64,000 bases of DNA from Methanoplanus endosymbiosus (GTDB lineage Archaea > Halobacteriota > Methanomicrobia > Methanomicrobiales > Methanomicrobiaceae). Positions 26,118 to 35,737 of the stretch are shown here, piece by piece. The stretch spans positions 1,798,001 through 1,862,000 of the forward strand of contig NZ_CP096115.1 in assembly GCF_024662215.1 (NCBI RefSeq), given 5' to 3'. Numbering within the stretch: position 1 is the stretch's first letter; every line of letters starts with the position of its first letter. Under the pieces are notes generated by a model. The model had not been told where the DNA came from and made no database searches. It saw only the letters and a list, made by a program, of their open reading frames with translations. Both the position numbers and the translations under genes were made by a program.

Positions 26118-26390
26118 ATGCCAGGATTTGACAGAATGGGGCCCCAGGGAAGAGGGCCAATGACAGGAAGAGGAATGGGACAGTGCCGGTCTGAAAATAT
26201 TCAGGGAGCGTCCGCTCAGGCTGACACAGAAGGAAAAACAGATAATATTGGTGTTATCGGAACTCCTGGCAATGCTGCTCCGGCAGGAGGCGTTGTTTAC
26301 GGTGTTGGCCGCGGTGGTGTTCCACGTGGTTGCGGAATGGGATTTTGCGGCGGACGTGGAGGAAGAGGCAGGGGAAGAGGAAGATTCTGA
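26118..26390 (+). CDS. Gly/Arg-rich DUF5320-type small protein
   Basis: A 90-residue protein opening MPGFDRMGPQGRGPMTGRGM, the hallmark of the small DUF5320 family, and ending in a Gly-Arg run (FCGGRGGRGRGRGRF). Cys residues occur at GQC and at GCGMGFCGG. Members are common in archaea and anaerobes, often near dinitrogenase-iron-molybdenum cofactor-like or P-loop MRP proteins; none is nearby here and the function is unknown. ATG 26118 is used because GAGGTGA stands 8-9 bases upstream; the ATG at 26085 lacks a site. The middle (residues 25-60) is poorly conserved spacer. Confidence 0.82.
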   Translation: MPGFDRMGPQGRGPMTGRGMGQCRSENIQGASAQADTEGKTDNIGVIGTPGNAAPAGGVVYGVGRGGVPRGCGMGFCGGRGGRGRGRGRF

Positions 26391-26445
26391 AGAGGATCTC
26401 CTTTTTTTCTGAAAAATAAGTCTATTTTAATATCGTATTTATTTT

Positions 26446-26479
26446 CATATGATTCAGATTCCTTAATCTGATTCATATG
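26446..26479. terminator. Bidirectional terminator-like hairpin between convergent genes
   Basis: CATATGATTCAGATT and AATCTGATTCATATG form a 15-bp stem with one mismatch and a CCTT loop, placed between the stop of the DUF5320 gene (26390) and the stop of trmO (26483). AT-rich flanks follow on both sides. Confidence 0.6.
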
Positions 26480-26482
26480 ATA

Positions 26483-26917
26483 TTATTTTATATTCAGTCC
26501 TTTTGCTTCCCTGATACAGTCTATGGAGGGGACGTAGGGCTTTATGTCTATTACCGGAGTGTTATTGAGAGCGTCAAGTCCTGAAACTTTGATTATACCG
26601 TCTTTTACTGATATTATCCGCGCTATATCAAAACCAACTGGGTTTGGCCTGTGGGGTGACCTTATGGTGAATACAGGTTTTGATTTTTTTGCTCCCGGAG
26701 GTGTGCCTGACATGATCTCTCTGTCAGCCTTATCAAACCAGAGGAGGACTATAAGGTGTGTGGTGCCTTCAAATGTTCCAAGACCTTCCCGGAATTTTTC
26801 ATAAATCTCAATCTCCATCTCTTCGTCCGGTTTTAATGCGCCCTGCCTTGGCGCATCTCCGGGGTTTTTGTACGGCGATTTTACAATCCCTATGGGGTAA
26901 ACTTCATATTTATCCAT
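26483..26917 (-). CDS. trmO: tRNA (t6A37) N6-methyltransferase TrmO
   Basis: A 144-residue protein of the TrmO/TsaA (VirR/YaeB) family, which methylates t6A at position 37 of tRNA using S-adenosylmethionine. Signatures are YPIGIVKSPYKNPGDAPRQG at the N-terminus, LIVLLWFDKADR and the conserved RSPHRPNPVGFDIARI. It ends IDIKPYVPSID, as in the family. This is the short core form without the extra C-terminal domain of bacterial TrmO. The neighbours are unrelated. Another t6A-pathway gene (cgi121) lies far to the left and mtaB to the right. Confidence 0.9.
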   Translation of the reverse strand: MDKYEVYPIGIVKSPYKNPGDAPRQGALKPDEEMEIEIYEKFREGLGTFEGTTHLIVLLWFDKADREIMSGTPPGAKKSKPVFTIRSPHRPNPVGFDIARIISVKDGIIKVSGLDALNNTPVIDIKPYVPSIDCIREAKGLNIK

Positions 26918-27015
26918 ATTTTATCTCTCTGATTAAGGAATTTCAAATCCGGAAGTTCGTATTTCCGGCTGCTTATATTATTAATTCTTACTGCGGATCC
27001 TGATTTTCACTGTAG

Positions 27016-27633
27016 TTATCTGTTTATTCCGAGGTATTCGTCATAGCAGGGGATACATACTATTTTTCCATCCTGAACTCTGGCCCTTGATTCGGATACT
27101 GTCTCACCGCATGAACTGCATTTAACTGAGCTGAATATTCTTGCCCTCTCCGGGATTTCCGGTTTAATATGTTTAATTTCAAATATTTCCTCTGCGGGTG
27201 ATGTGAGGTAGATGTCAATCAGTTTCAGTCTTGCTCTGTCAAATGCTGCGGTTTCGGCGGGAGTTGCATTTCCGGCAAAGACATTTGCCCGTGCTTTCAT
27301 CGCTTCGGGATCGATCTTATCCATTGATGACGTATCTTTCAGGACGATTCTTACTGCATCGCTGCTGTCTCTTAAGATAAATGTATAGACCTGTTTGCCG
27401 TAATCCCTGAATATGAGATTTCCCTTTCCCATTGTGCATCCGGTGACGAACTGCACTCCGTCAACGCTGCATGCGTCATTTTCTGCAATGCAGACGAGTT
27501 CTTCGTCTTCTGCTCTGTCAGAAAGGAGTTCTTTCATTGCGATCTCTGAGGCGCGGTAGCCTATTGCAAGGCCGGGGCAGTTGTGACCGTGGAATTTTAT
27601 TGCATCTTCGTATGGTTTTATTGTGATTTCCAT
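27016..27633 (-). CDS. FmdE-domain protein with C-terminal zinc finger
   Basis: A 205-residue protein. Residues 1-140 match the FmdE domain: FHGHNCPGLAIGYRASEIAM with the metal-ligand-like His and Cys, ENDACSVDGVQFVTGCTMGK with two Cys, and LIFRDYGKQVYTFIL. The C-terminus adds a four-Cys finger (CSSCG then CIPC). FmdE proteins are named for association with molybdenum formylmethanofuran dehydrogenase, but many are stand-alone and of unknown function. No other fmd/fwd gene is present. The gene is followed on its left by trmO on the same strand, about 100 bases away. Confidence 0.88.
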   Translation of the reverse strand: MEITIKPYEDAIKFHGHNCPGLAIGYRASEIAMKELLSDRAEDEELVCIAENDACSVDGVQFVTGCTMGKGNLIFRDYGKQVYTFILRDSSDAVRIVLKDTSSMDKIDPEAMKARANVFAGNATPAETAAFDRARLKLIDIYLTSPAEEIFEIKHIKPEIPERARIFSSVKCSSCGETVSESRARVQDGKIVCIPCYDEYLGINR

Positions 27634-28723
27634 AACAGATAATTTGGGTTTTTATTACTAAATATGATGTTTGTTTTAAGATTTAATAAATCAAATAACT
27701 AAAAAAATGTAAACTACTCATTTTTGACCCTTCTATTTGTAAGTAAAGATTTCATATTGAGATCATCTGGTTCCTTACGAATGTCATCTGTCATATTCAT
27801 ATGGCAGACTTTAATTTCTTCCCCAAAGTCAATATCAGTTCTCCCCACTCTCTTAAGTTTCCTTCATATTTCATCAGTTAAGTAAAATTTAATTCTAAAA
27901 TTCTCCTGTTTATCCCCTAAACTTAGTTACTATTTGCCATAAGCTCAGTAATTTATTACAGACTAAAGATCAAATCAACTTTTAAGTCTTGTAGTTCAGG
28001 CTCATTTCAGTAGAGAACCTTCAAAAAGAATGAAAATAGAAGTAATGTGATCGATTTGATATAGTAGAGAGATATGCAAAGCTATTGCTGCCCCCCGAAA
28101 TAGTTCATATTGTAGCTTATAACTGCCCTTTCGCGGATCTGAGATCCAAAATCCTGGATTGGTACAAAAATCCCGATTTGCCACACATTTTACCCAAAAA
28201 ACATCTCGGATTTCCAGAGGTGAGAAGTAAAACCGGAATATCATTTTACTCAATCATGAATAATAATTCCATCTATAATCTGATAAATATGGCCTTAATG
28301 TATAAATTAATTCCAGATATGAGGATTTAAGGTTCAATTTGATCATTTGCCTTTTGATATGGGCGAAAGCGGTGTTATAATTTAGATTTAGAGAAATGAA
28401 GTGTGTGTAATTCTCATCAAATGGTCTGAAATATATCCTGATAGAATCGTGTCCCAAATTTCAAACCATGGTTCATTAATCCTGTGACATCTCTTTTCTT
28501 TCATTATATTTGTGAGAATTCTTTTTGAATAGGATTCATATGTCATCAGTTAAGGTTTATCTTATCCGATGACATATGTAATATACTCTTTAATAAAGAT
28601 GGTCAATCAGTTTATTATTTGATTTTTTTCTCTTTTAACCATGTAATGCTGAAATATTTATGATTGTATTCGGTTGCTTCCAAATAGGATATATAGTTTC
28701 CAAAATAATATATTACTTATTCC
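27634..28723. other. 1.1-kb AT-rich intergenic region before the glycan cluster
   Basis: No gene is supported here. Two open frames of about 80 codons (28085-28330 plus; 28002-28253 minus) overlap each other, lack ribosome-binding sites and resemble nothing I know. An 11-bp inverted repeat (CATATGTCATC at 28537-28547 and GATGACATATG at 28568-28578) surrounds a 20-base loop. CATCAGTTAAG occurs twice (about 27874 and 28545). A TATA-like AATAATATATTACTT near 28704 would give a leaderless transcript for the next gene. It may be decayed transferred DNA. Confidence 0.5.
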
Positions 28724-29461
28724 ATGTCTGGCTTCAGTATTAAAACAGGCCCAGCTTTAGATAAAGATGTGGCTATTGTTGTGCCCTGCTATAATGAAAG
28801 TGAAAATATTCCAAGAATAACCAAAAAAATTTTCGAATTAAAGAGAGAAGGAGTTCTTATTGGGATTGATTTTGTTTTTGTAAATGACGGAAGCAAAGAT
28901 GACAGTCTTGATCTGATTAAAAATTACTCTTCAGAATATGAATGGTTCAGATTCTGCAACCATGAGGTAAACCGGGGTTTTGCCCATGCGCTTAAAACCG
29001 GAAGAGAGTATGCAATAAGAGATGGTTATAATATAATTGGACAGATTGACTGTGATCTGACTCATCCCCTTGAAATGATTGGTGGTATGAAAGATGAACT
29101 TGCCCTGTGCGATATGGTGATTGCAAGCCGATATGTAGGTGATGGGGGAATGAAAAATGTACCATTACAGAGAGTATTGTTAAGTCGCACTGCACAGATA
29201 TTTTTCAGGACTGTTTTCAGGATAAGAACAAAGGATGCAACAAGTGGATTCAGACTTTGCAGAAAGGAGATATTTGAGAAGATAGATCTTGAAATAGATA
29301 CTTTTGCAGTACAGCTTGAACTGACAATAAAAGCTGAGAGAAATAAATTTAGAATTTCTGAAGTTCCTTTTGTCCTAGTAAACAGAAGGTTCGGATCTTC
29401 GAAATTTAATTTAAATCAGTTTCTTGTTTATATCAGTTCAGTAATTAAATTAATATTCTGA
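28724..29461 (+). CDS. Family 2 glycosyltransferase (dolichol-phosphate sugar transferase-like)
   Basis: A 245-residue GT-A enzyme. AIVVPCYNESENIPRI (17-32) is the nucleotide-sugar-binding start, FVFVNDGSKDDSLDLI the second strand, and QIDCDLTHP carries the DxD-type metal site. ASRYVGDGGMKNVP and TSGFRLCRKEIFEKIDLE match polyprenyl-phosphate mannosyl/glucosyltransferases. No C-terminal membrane helices are present, only a hydrophobic tip. It probably charges a lipid carrier in surface glycan synthesis. It is first in a three-gene cluster; the methyltransferase follows after 13 bases. Confidence 0.88.
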   Translation: MSGFSIKTGPALDKDVAIVVPCYNESENIPRITKKIFELKREGVLIGIDFVFVNDGSKDDSLDLIKNYSSEYEWFRFCNHEVNRGFAHALKTGREYAIRDGYNIIGQIDCDLTHPLEMIGGMKDELALCDMVIASRYVGDGGMKNVPLQRVLLSRTAQIFFRTVFRIRTKDATSGFRLCRKEIFEKIDLEIDTFAVQLELTIKAERNKFRISEVPFVLVNRRFGSSKFNLNQFLVYISSVIKLIF

Positions 29462-29474
29462 TCAGGAGTTAAAT

Positions 29475-30173
29475 ATGTCTGAAGAAGTATGGGAAAATGT
29501 CTGGAATCGTGAACATATCAGAAGCGATTATAGTCTGAAATATATTGATTTCATAAAAGAATTTGAGTCTTCACTTCCGGAAAAACTGAATATAATTGAG
29601 GTAGGGTGCGGTACCGGACAGACTCTTGAAGTATTTTCTGATAATAATGTAACTACTGGCATTGATATCTCTAAAAACGCCTTAAAGCAGTCAAAAGGGA
29701 GATGTAACAGTCAAATACTTGGAGATATGTTTTATATCCCTTTTAAGGACTGTTCTTTTGATCTTGTTTATAATTCAGGTGTTATTGAACATTTCCCGGA
29801 TCCTCAGAATTCTGCCGCTGTTCGTGAAATGGGGAGGATTACAAAGAAAGGGGGTTATGTCATGATTATTGTTCCGAATTCATATTGTATCTGGTACAGA
29901 GCATGGAAATCTCTTGCTTACAGGGTCCAAAAATTTGAATTCGGGTATGAAGAAGATTATTCTGTCAAAAGGCTGACCAGCCTTATAAAAGATTCATGTG
30001 ATGATCTTGAAATTGAAAGAATATTTGGTCTTCAGGCACTTTTCCCGCTTGCTACCAATAAGAGTGAGATTCTTCCTGAGAATTTCAGAAAAAAATTAGG
30101 TCGAATAGAGGATTTCCTTCCTAAAAAAGAGTACTATGGTTATGCTGTTGGTGTAATAGCAAGGAAAAACTAA
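29475..30173 (+). CDS. Class I SAM-dependent methyltransferase
   Basis: A 232-residue methyltransferase. Motif I is IIEVGCGTGQTLEVF (about 36-50), motif II TTGIDISKNAL, and the motif IV region is SFDLVYNSGVIEHFPDP. It lacks membrane segments. Placement between a glycosyltransferase and a flippase-like gene, with a short spacer and GGAG upstream of ATG, suggests a substrate in the glycan or lipid-carrier pathway; the true acceptor is unknown. This Methyltransf_11/25-type core is too general to assign more. Confidence 0.85.
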   Translation: MSEEVWENVWNREHIRSDYSLKYIDFIKEFESSLPEKLNIIEVGCGTGQTLEVFSDNNVTTGIDISKNALKQSKGRCNSQILGDMFYIPFKDCSFDLVYNSGVIEHFPDPQNSAAVREMGRITKKGGYVMIIVPNSYCIWYRAWKSLAYRVQKFEFGYEEDYSVKRLTSLIKDSCDDLEIERIFGLQALFPLATNKSEILPENFRKKLGRIEDFLPKKEYYGYAVGVIARKN

Positions 30174-30204
30174 AGCCTGTTATTTAATATAAAAAGGAAG
30201 ACAG

Positions 30205-31164
30205 ATGAAAAAAATAAAATATCTGCTCACAATTATCGGCATAATCTTATTTTTGTATATACTGCTGAATGTGAATGTACCATACCTTTTAAAGATATTA
30301 TCTAATATTGATACTTATTTCCTGACAATTGCATTAATTATATATTTTGTCTGTCTTTTTTTTAAGATATTAAAATGGAAGTGGATAACAAATATAATCG
30401 CTCCTCAATTTTCATTTTTTTCTGCTTCTGTCTCTTATCTGACGGGATTTGCCTTCTCTACAGTTACTCCTGCTAAAATGGGTGATATATTAAGAATATT
30501 TTATGTTAAACAAGAAGGAGTCGAGTATGGAGATGCTCTTTCAGCACTTGTTATGGATAGAATAATTGACATTCTGATGCTTTTTATTATTGGAATTACA
30601 GCCTTAATTTCATTTTCTCAGTTTTATGGAATACAAATTATTCCTATTGAGGTAGTTGCATCTGTTTTACTTATAATAATACTCTTTGTCCTGATGATCT
30701 CAAGTAGGAAGTCTTTAAGATTACTATTAATTCCTGTATATAACTTATTAATTCCGGAAAAATGGAAGAATTGTGCTCTTGAGCAATTTAGTCATTATTT
30801 TAATGGTATTAACCGGCTCATCTCCTCCCCTGGTAAAATGTCAAAAGCAATAGGTTCAGGGCTTGTTTCGTGGATTTTGCCGTTTTTTTACTCATATTTT
30901 CTGGCTTTATCAATAGGTGTGGAACTCCCTTTTATCTTTTTTGTAGTTGTTATACCGATTATAGCAGTAATTGAACTTCTGCCGCTTAGTGTTTCAGGAA
31001 TCGGAACAAGAGATCTGGCCTTAATATTCTTCTTTGGATTGTATAATATTCCGGCAGAGGCAGCAGTTGCATTTTCTATATTATATCTTTTCATATGCTT
31101 CTGGATGCTTGGAATTATTGGTGTGGTTGTCTGGTTGAGATATCCTGCTGATATTGATTACTAA
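30205..31164 (+). CDS. Flippase-like membrane protein (LPG synthase TM/UPF0104 family)
   Basis: A 319-residue protein with about eight hydrophobic helices. FKILKWKWI, the loop FAFSTVTPAKMGDILRIFYVK and LVMDRIIDILMLFIIG match the lysylphosphatidylglycerol-synthetase membrane-domain family, as does LLPLSVSGIGTRDLALIFFF near the C-terminus. In glycan clusters such proteins are thought to move lipid-linked sugars or influence their membrane use; direct proof is limited. GGAAG stands just before ATG 30205. It ends the plus-strand half of the glycan cluster. Confidence 0.87.
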   Translation: MKKIKYLLTIIGIILFLYILLNVNVPYLLKILSNIDTYFLTIALIIYFVCLFFKILKWKWITNIIAPQFSFFSASVSYLTGFAFSTVTPAKMGDILRIFYVKQEGVEYGDALSALVMDRIIDILMLFIIGITALISFSQFYGIQIIPIEVVASVLLIIILFVLMISSRKSLRLLLIPVYNLLIPEKWKNCALEQFSHYFNGINRLISSPGKMSKAIGSGLVSWILPFFYSYFLALSIGVELPFIFFVVVIPIIAVIELLPLSVSGIGTRDLALIFFFGLYNIPAEAAVAFSILYLFICFWMLGIIGVVVWLRYPADIDY

Positions 31165-31596
31165 TAATAAATTGGAAACAATTGGATATATCAAGCGGGA
31201 TTTCTTCAAAGTTTCCACCTTTAATTCATTTGTTTATATTAACATGAAGTTGCTCCTGTGCCCTTATTCGACGAGAAGTTCATGGTAAAACAAATAAAAG
31301 CCCTTTTATGTTTGGTGTGGGTGAAATTTGATCCGTCGAATTACTAATTCAGCCACAAATGGACTCGCTGTTTAATTGCTCCGGAATATAGAAAAAACTC
31401 TATGAATTCAGCATTTGGCTAAAATAATCTATTATAATCATGCAAAAAAACAAGTTATTTGTTGGAACCTCTGGTAACTAACCACAGGATTTAGCTAGGA
31501 GCTGCATTTACCTGAATTCCACCCATTAAGTTATGAGTGGGTGGAAATCCATGATATAAGTTTCAGATATTCGTAGTGGTGTGGGTTGTTAATATA
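31165..31596. other. Intergenic region between convergent glycan genes
   Basis: This 432-bp stretch has no gene. Two imperfect hairpins are visible: CCTCTGGT/ACCACAGG near 31470-31490, and TTCCACCCA/TGGGTGGAA near 31516-31536. The second lies about 60 bases beyond the stop of the minus-strand gene and could serve as a terminator. Confidence 0.45.
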
Positions 31597-33120
31597 TTAT
31601 GGGTTGGATTTAAGTAGGTAAATACCCATATGTTGCCCTAAAACATTTCCATTATCTTGTAACCACTTTAACGTACCTCCACTAGGGTCCGCAGCCATAA
31701 TATCTCCGGTCATTATGTAATACTTTGTTTTCTCCGGATATTTTTTATTAATATCCATAAGTGTTTCATGTGATGATGCTAATAGTTCAATAGTTCGGTC
31801 CGAGCTGTTTGAATAGTAATAGTTTAATGGCTGCACCATATATCCTGGTATTACAACAATAATATCTCCATTTTCAGTTATACCATTAAGGTTTTCTGAA
31901 AAACCTTTCCAGTCATTTTTTGAATATCCTGTATAGTATGTAGCCATAAATGGTATGTTTATCAAAATCAAAAAGGCCATAAATACATAAATAAATTTAT
32001 TGTTTTTAATAATATTTTTTAAGGGTACATAACTTAATCCTATTCCAATATAAAAAACAGGAAGCAGGTATATAAGATATCTGGGATTCGTCGGAATTTT
32101 TGCAGATATTATCACACTAAATATCAGAGGGACAATTATCAGTCCTAAGATAAGAATGGAGTAACTTAAATTTTCTCTCATTAAATATAACGTCCCTATC
32201 AAAAAAAGAAGAATAAACATTACTGCAATATACCAGTTATAACCTGAGAAGTATTCGAATGACGCACTGATTAATGAAATGCCTAATATTCCACTTGTGG
32301 GTGCTTTTTCGGATAGTGCAAGATATCTCTGATAAAGAACAAATATCAATGGAAGAGATATTATTAAAAATGATAGCAAGCCTATAAGAAAAATCTTACA
32401 TGAAGATTTATTATTTCTAAATTCTTTATAATTTGTAATAATAGCGTGAATCATCAAAATTCCGGTGCCTATAATTACATAGTAATGTGACCAGAGAGCC
32501 AATGCAGATGTAAGACCAAAAATTATCCACCATTTAACATTTTTTTCTTTAAGTGCATATAAATAGCACAATAGTGATAATGAAAAAAAGAAGAGAGTCA
32601 TTGTATATGAGCGTGCATCCTGCGAATAAAATATGGCAAATGGAGATATTGTTATAAGCAGGGCGCTAATTATTCCTACTTCTCTGTTTTTGATCTCACA
32701 TCCAATAAGGTAAAATATTGGTATTGCCAAAATACCAAAAACTGCTGGCCAGAATCTGAGGATAAATTCAGTTTCACCAAAATTCAACATAAGATGTTCT
32801 ATCCAATAAAAGAGAGGGGGGTGGAATTCAGAGATAATTGATGACTCAAAAATTTCAAAGAGACTTCTTCTGGCATAATTAAGTGTTGTTGCTTCATCCA
32901 GCCATAATGAATTAAAGCTTAGATTATATAACCTAAGTATAATTCCGATAATGATAAGTCCAGTTAGTATCTGAACGAAGCGATTATATCTGATTCCATT
33001 TATAATATTTTTTGCGTTTAGGTCTCTATAGCTATTTATACTGTATTTCTCTTCTATAAATACAGTATTATCATTCTTTACTTCTTCACCTTTCTTTTTC
33101 CTGCCTGATTTCTTCCCCAT
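31597..33120 (-). CDS. GT39/ArnT-like membrane glycosyltransferase
   Basis: A 507-residue protein with a charged N-terminal tail and about eleven or twelve membrane helices. The first outer loop has SLWLDEATTLNYARRS with the catalytic-type Asp-Glu pair, followed by EFHPPLFYWIEHLML and YSQDARSYTMTL, a pattern shared by protein O-mannosyltransferases and ArnT-type enzymes using polyprenyl-phosphate sugars. A final soluble loop (EKTKYYIMTGDI) ends the protein. It faces the GT2/methyltransferase/flippase genes, making a coherent lipid-linked sugar cluster. Acceptor unknown. Confidence 0.88.
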   Translation of the reverse strand: MGKKSGRKKKGEEVKNDNTVFIEEKYSINSYRDLNAKNIINGIRYNRFVQILTGLIIIGIILRLYNLSFNSLWLDEATTLNYARRSLFEIFESSIISEFHPPLFYWIEHLMLNFGETEFILRFWPAVFGILAIPIFYLIGCEIKNREVGIISALLITISPFAIFYSQDARSYTMTLFFFSLSLLCYLYALKEKNVKWWIIFGLTSALALWSHYYVIIGTGILMIHAIITNYKEFRNNKSSCKIFLIGLLSFLIISLPLIFVLYQRYLALSEKAPTSGILGISLISASFEYFSGYNWYIAVMFILLFLIGTLYLMRENLSYSILILGLIIVPLIFSVIISAKIPTNPRYLIYLLPVFYIGIGLSYVPLKNIIKNNKFIYVFMAFLILINIPFMATYYTGYSKNDWKGFSENLNGITENGDIIVVIPGYMVQPLNYYYSNSSDRTIELLASSHETLMDINKKYPEKTKYYIMTGDIMAADPSGGTLKWLQDNGNVLGQHMGIYLLKSNP

Positions 33121-33164
33121 TTATATCAACAATATCTTTGATCTATTTAATAAAAAGACATTTG

Positions 33165-33572
33165 CTATGCATTTTCAGAGATCTCTTCATCGGCCTCACT
33201 CCATTCCGGATCGGCAATTGCAAGGAAAATCAGATCAGAATCTCCGGAATTTTCAATATACTGAACAGCTCCCGGCGGGATATAGACTGCCTGTCCGGGA
33301 TATACCTCAGCCTCCTCCCCGTCAATATGCATAATTCCCTTCCCTGAAAGAATGTAATAGACCTCGCTTGACTCCTTAAGCCTGTGCGGAACTGTTTTTT
33401 CATATGCAGGCACAACTGCATGTGCGATACTGTATCCTGCTTTCAGATCAAAGTCCTCATTTTTCCGGTGTAAAAGCTCGCACAATATACATCCGTCTGC
33501 GGAACGGAAGTATTTCTGATCCTTAATGTCCTTTATTAACACTGAAGAGATTTTGTTTCCTGAACTGATCAA
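33165..33572 (-). CDS. Cupin-domain protein
   Basis: A 135-residue single-cupin protein. The first cupin motif is KTVPHRLKESSEVYYILSGKG, holding His and Glu ligands, and the second is PGQAVYIPPGAVQYIENSG; in the second motif the usual His is Gln (AVQYIE), so metal binding may be altered. Small cupins act as isomerases, dioxygenases or sensors, and no substrate can be inferred. A Cys pair lies at GCILCELLHR. The gene is divergent from the cyclophilin gene with a 44-bp gap that must contain both promoters. Confidence 0.86.
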   Translation of the reverse strand: MISSGNKISSVLIKDIKDQKYFRSADGCILCELLHRKNEDFDLKAGYSIAHAVVPAYEKTVPHRLKESSEVYYILSGKGIMHIDGEEAEVYPGQAVYIPPGAVQYIENSGDSDLIFLAIADPEWSEADEEISENA

Positions 33573-33616
33573 TTTTTGTTTTGTAAGTTCAAATATTAAG
33601 GCAGGAGTTAATATTT

Positions 33617-34102
33617 ATGTCAAAGAAAGTAAAATTTGAGACAAACCTCGGCGACATCATCATAACACTCTATGATGACATGCCAATTACAGCCGGAAAT
33701 TTTGAGAAGCTTGTGTCTGAAGGATTTTATGACGGAATTATATTTCACAGGGTCATAAGCGGATTCATGATTCAGGCAGGATGTCCGAGGGGCACAGGAA
33801 CCGGAGGTCCGGGTTACGAAATCAAAGATGAGTTTGTAAAAGGGCACTCCAATGTAAAAGGTACCCTTTCAATGGCAAACACAGGGCGGCCTAATACTGG
33901 TGGAAGCCAGTTCTTCATCAATCTTGTAAACAATAACTTCCTTGACTGGGATAACACTTCAACACCTTCCAAACATCCGGTATTCGGAGAGGTCTCAGAG
34001 GGTATGGATGTAGTAAATAAAATTGCCAAACTTCCGACTGACAGAGGCGACAAGCCAAAGAAAGAGGCTAAAATAATCAAGGCAACTCTTATTGAAGAAT
34101 AA
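33617..34102 (+). CDS. Cyclophilin-type peptidyl-prolyl cis-trans isomerase
   Basis: A 161-residue cyclophilin that accelerates proline isomerization during folding. Active-site signatures are [20 protein letters not shown] (catalytic Arg in FHRV), [20 protein letters not shown] and [14 protein letters not shown]. No signal peptide, so it is cytoplasmic. The family-typical start ([19 protein letters not shown]) and GGAG upstream of ATG 33617 agree. Confidence 0.95.
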   Translation: MSKKVKFETNLGDIIITLYDDMPITAGNFEKLVSEGFYDGIIFHRVISGFMIQAGCPRGTGTGGPGYEIKDEFVKGHSNVKGTLSMANTGRPNTGGSQFFINLVNNNFLDWDNTSTPSKHPVFGEVSEGMDVVNKIAKLPTDRGDKPKKEAKIIKATLIEE

Positions 34103-34207
34103 TAAGAGTTTTTAAAGTTTAATATTTTTTGCACTTTGTGGTTATATCTGTTCTAATGGATAATCCACTATTGTGCTTTTATTATTGCTGCAAAGACTGC
34201 TCCGGCA

Positions 34208-35737
34208 ATGGTATCTCAGATAAAATCAGACTATTATAAAGATATGAACAGCATCACCACAGCAATTATTACGAGATTCCTGGAGGCAGGGCTTCAGGTA
34301 CATCCTGAGGTGGTTGTGTATCTCCAGCAGTCGGGTGATGTCACATTAATTGATAAGATAATATCAAATGTACCTGAGAAGGCACCTGTTGCACTTCCCT
34401 GCCATATCCCCGGATATAGTCAGGATGGATTTGAACCTCCAAGGCCCCGTCTTAAGGACTCCGGAAGCACAGATAATCTGCCTCCGGTAAAGGCAGAGAG
34501 GGATGGTACACGCTTTACAACTCCGGGTGATGTTGATGTTGTCAGGGGTATGGGTGTTGAGGAGAAGGGGGGAGTTGACTATACCGATTTTACATATTAT
34601 TTCAGAAACCGGTATGATAAACTATCCAGATTCCTCCGTGGAAGGGGTGATCCTATGCCAATATCTGCCCTTACTCAGACTTCCAGATATCAGCAGCAGG
34701 AGGTCGCTGTCATCGGGATGGTGGTGGAACTGAGGAATACTGCCAAGGGTCACAGAATGGCAGTCATTGAAGATCCGACTGACAAAATCAATGTCCTCTT
34801 CAATAATAAGAGAGATGTCTTTGAAGAGGCTGAGAAGCTCATTCCTGATGAGGTTATACTGGTTAAGGGAAAGCTTTCAAGTGACGGCAATCTCTTCTTT
34901 GCTGATACAATGCACAGACCTGATATTCCGCTTAACAACGCACCTTTTAAGAGTGAAACTCCCGGAAAGGCTGTTTTGATATCTGATGTCCACGTAGGAA
35001 GTGATACATTTCTTGAAGAGGAATGGGAACGGTTTTCAGACTGGCTCTATGAGTTTGATGCCCGTTATCTTCTGATTGCAGGTGATGTTGTTGATGGTAT
35101 AGGAATTTATCCCGGACAGGAGAAGGAACTCACCATCAAAAGTATTGACGGGCAGTATGAGGCATTCGGAAAGATGCTCAAGAAACTTCCGAAGGATATT
35201 CAGATAATTCTCTCCCCTGGAAACCACGATGCAATCAGGGGTTCAGAACCTCAGCCCGGTCTTCCTGAGCGGTTTTCAAGGCACTTCTCCGAGAATGTCA
35301 TACTCGTTAAAAATCCGGCCTTTGTCAGACTTCAGGGTGTGGGTGTACTTATGTACCACGGCAGAAGTTATGATGACTTAATCTCCATGATTCCTGGTGC
35401 ATCATACACAAAACCGGCGGATATGATGGTAGAGATGCTTAAGCGCCGTCATCTTGCATGCACTTATGGTATGAGAACACCGATTCTTGCAGCAAAAGAG
35501 GATGAACTGGTTATTGATCCCATACCTGAGATTCTGCATACCGGACATGTGCATATCTGCGGTGCTGTAAACTATCGCGGAGTATTATGTATAAATACGG
35601 GCACATGGCAGTCACAGACTTCGTTTCAGAAGCAGATGAATATCCAGCCAACTCCTGCAAGGGCGGTCGTTGTGGATCTCCAGACGCTTGAGCCTAAGAT
35701 ATATGATTTCACAGGCAATATCCCTGTGATGGAATGA
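34208..35737 (+). CDS. polB: DNA polymerase D small subunit DP1 (3'-5' exonuclease)
   Basis: The small, proofreading subunit of the euryarchaeal replicative polymerase D. Residues 1-50 form the N-terminal helical domain (ITTAIITRFLEAGLQVHPEV). An OB fold follows (about 155-215; QQEVAVIGMVVELRNTAKGH), then a calcineurin-like phosphoesterase domain: DVHVGSD, AGDVVDGIG, SPGNHDAIR, MYHGRSYDD and TGHVHICG, which hold the metal ligands. At 509 residues it is in the usual range. The catalytic subunit DP2 is not in the window. The start is uncertain: ATG 34208 has no clear site and ATG 34244 is possible. Confidence 0.94.
   Translation: MVSQIKSDYYKDMNSITTAIITRFLEAGLQVHPEVVVYLQQSGDVTLIDKIISNVPEKAPVALPCHIPGYSQDGFEPPRPRLKDSGSTDNLPPVKAERDGTRFTTPGDVDVVRGMGVEEKGGVDYTDFTYYFRNRYDKLSRFLRGRGDPMPISALTQTSRYQQQEVAVIGMVVELRNTAKGHRMAVIEDPTDKINVLFNNKRDVFEEAEKLIPDEVILVKGKLSSDGNLFFADTMHRPDIPLNNAPFKSETPGKAVLISDVHVGSDTFLEEEWERFSDWLYEFDARYLLIAGDVVDGIGIYPGQEKELTIKSIDGQYEAFGKMLKKLPKDIQIILSPGNHDAIRGSEPQPGLPERFSRHFSENVILVKNPAFVRLQGVGVLMYHGRSYDDLISMIPGASYTKPADMMVEMLKRRHLACTYGMRTPILAAKEDELVIDPIPEILHTGHVHICGAVNYRGVLCINTGTWQSQTSFQKQMNIQPTPARAVVVDLQTLEPKIYDFTGNIPVME

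Noticed and set aside
28002-28330. Two overlapping frames of about 80 codons on opposite strands
   Set aside because: No ribosome-binding sites, no recognisable motif, AT-rich composition and mutual overlap; probably chance.
31470-31490. A possible fifth tnpB-type hairpin (CCTCTGGT, then ACCACAGG, then TTTAGCT)
   Set aside because: The loop is not TCTTTAG and the flanks do not match GTAGTTGAC; similarity is too weak.
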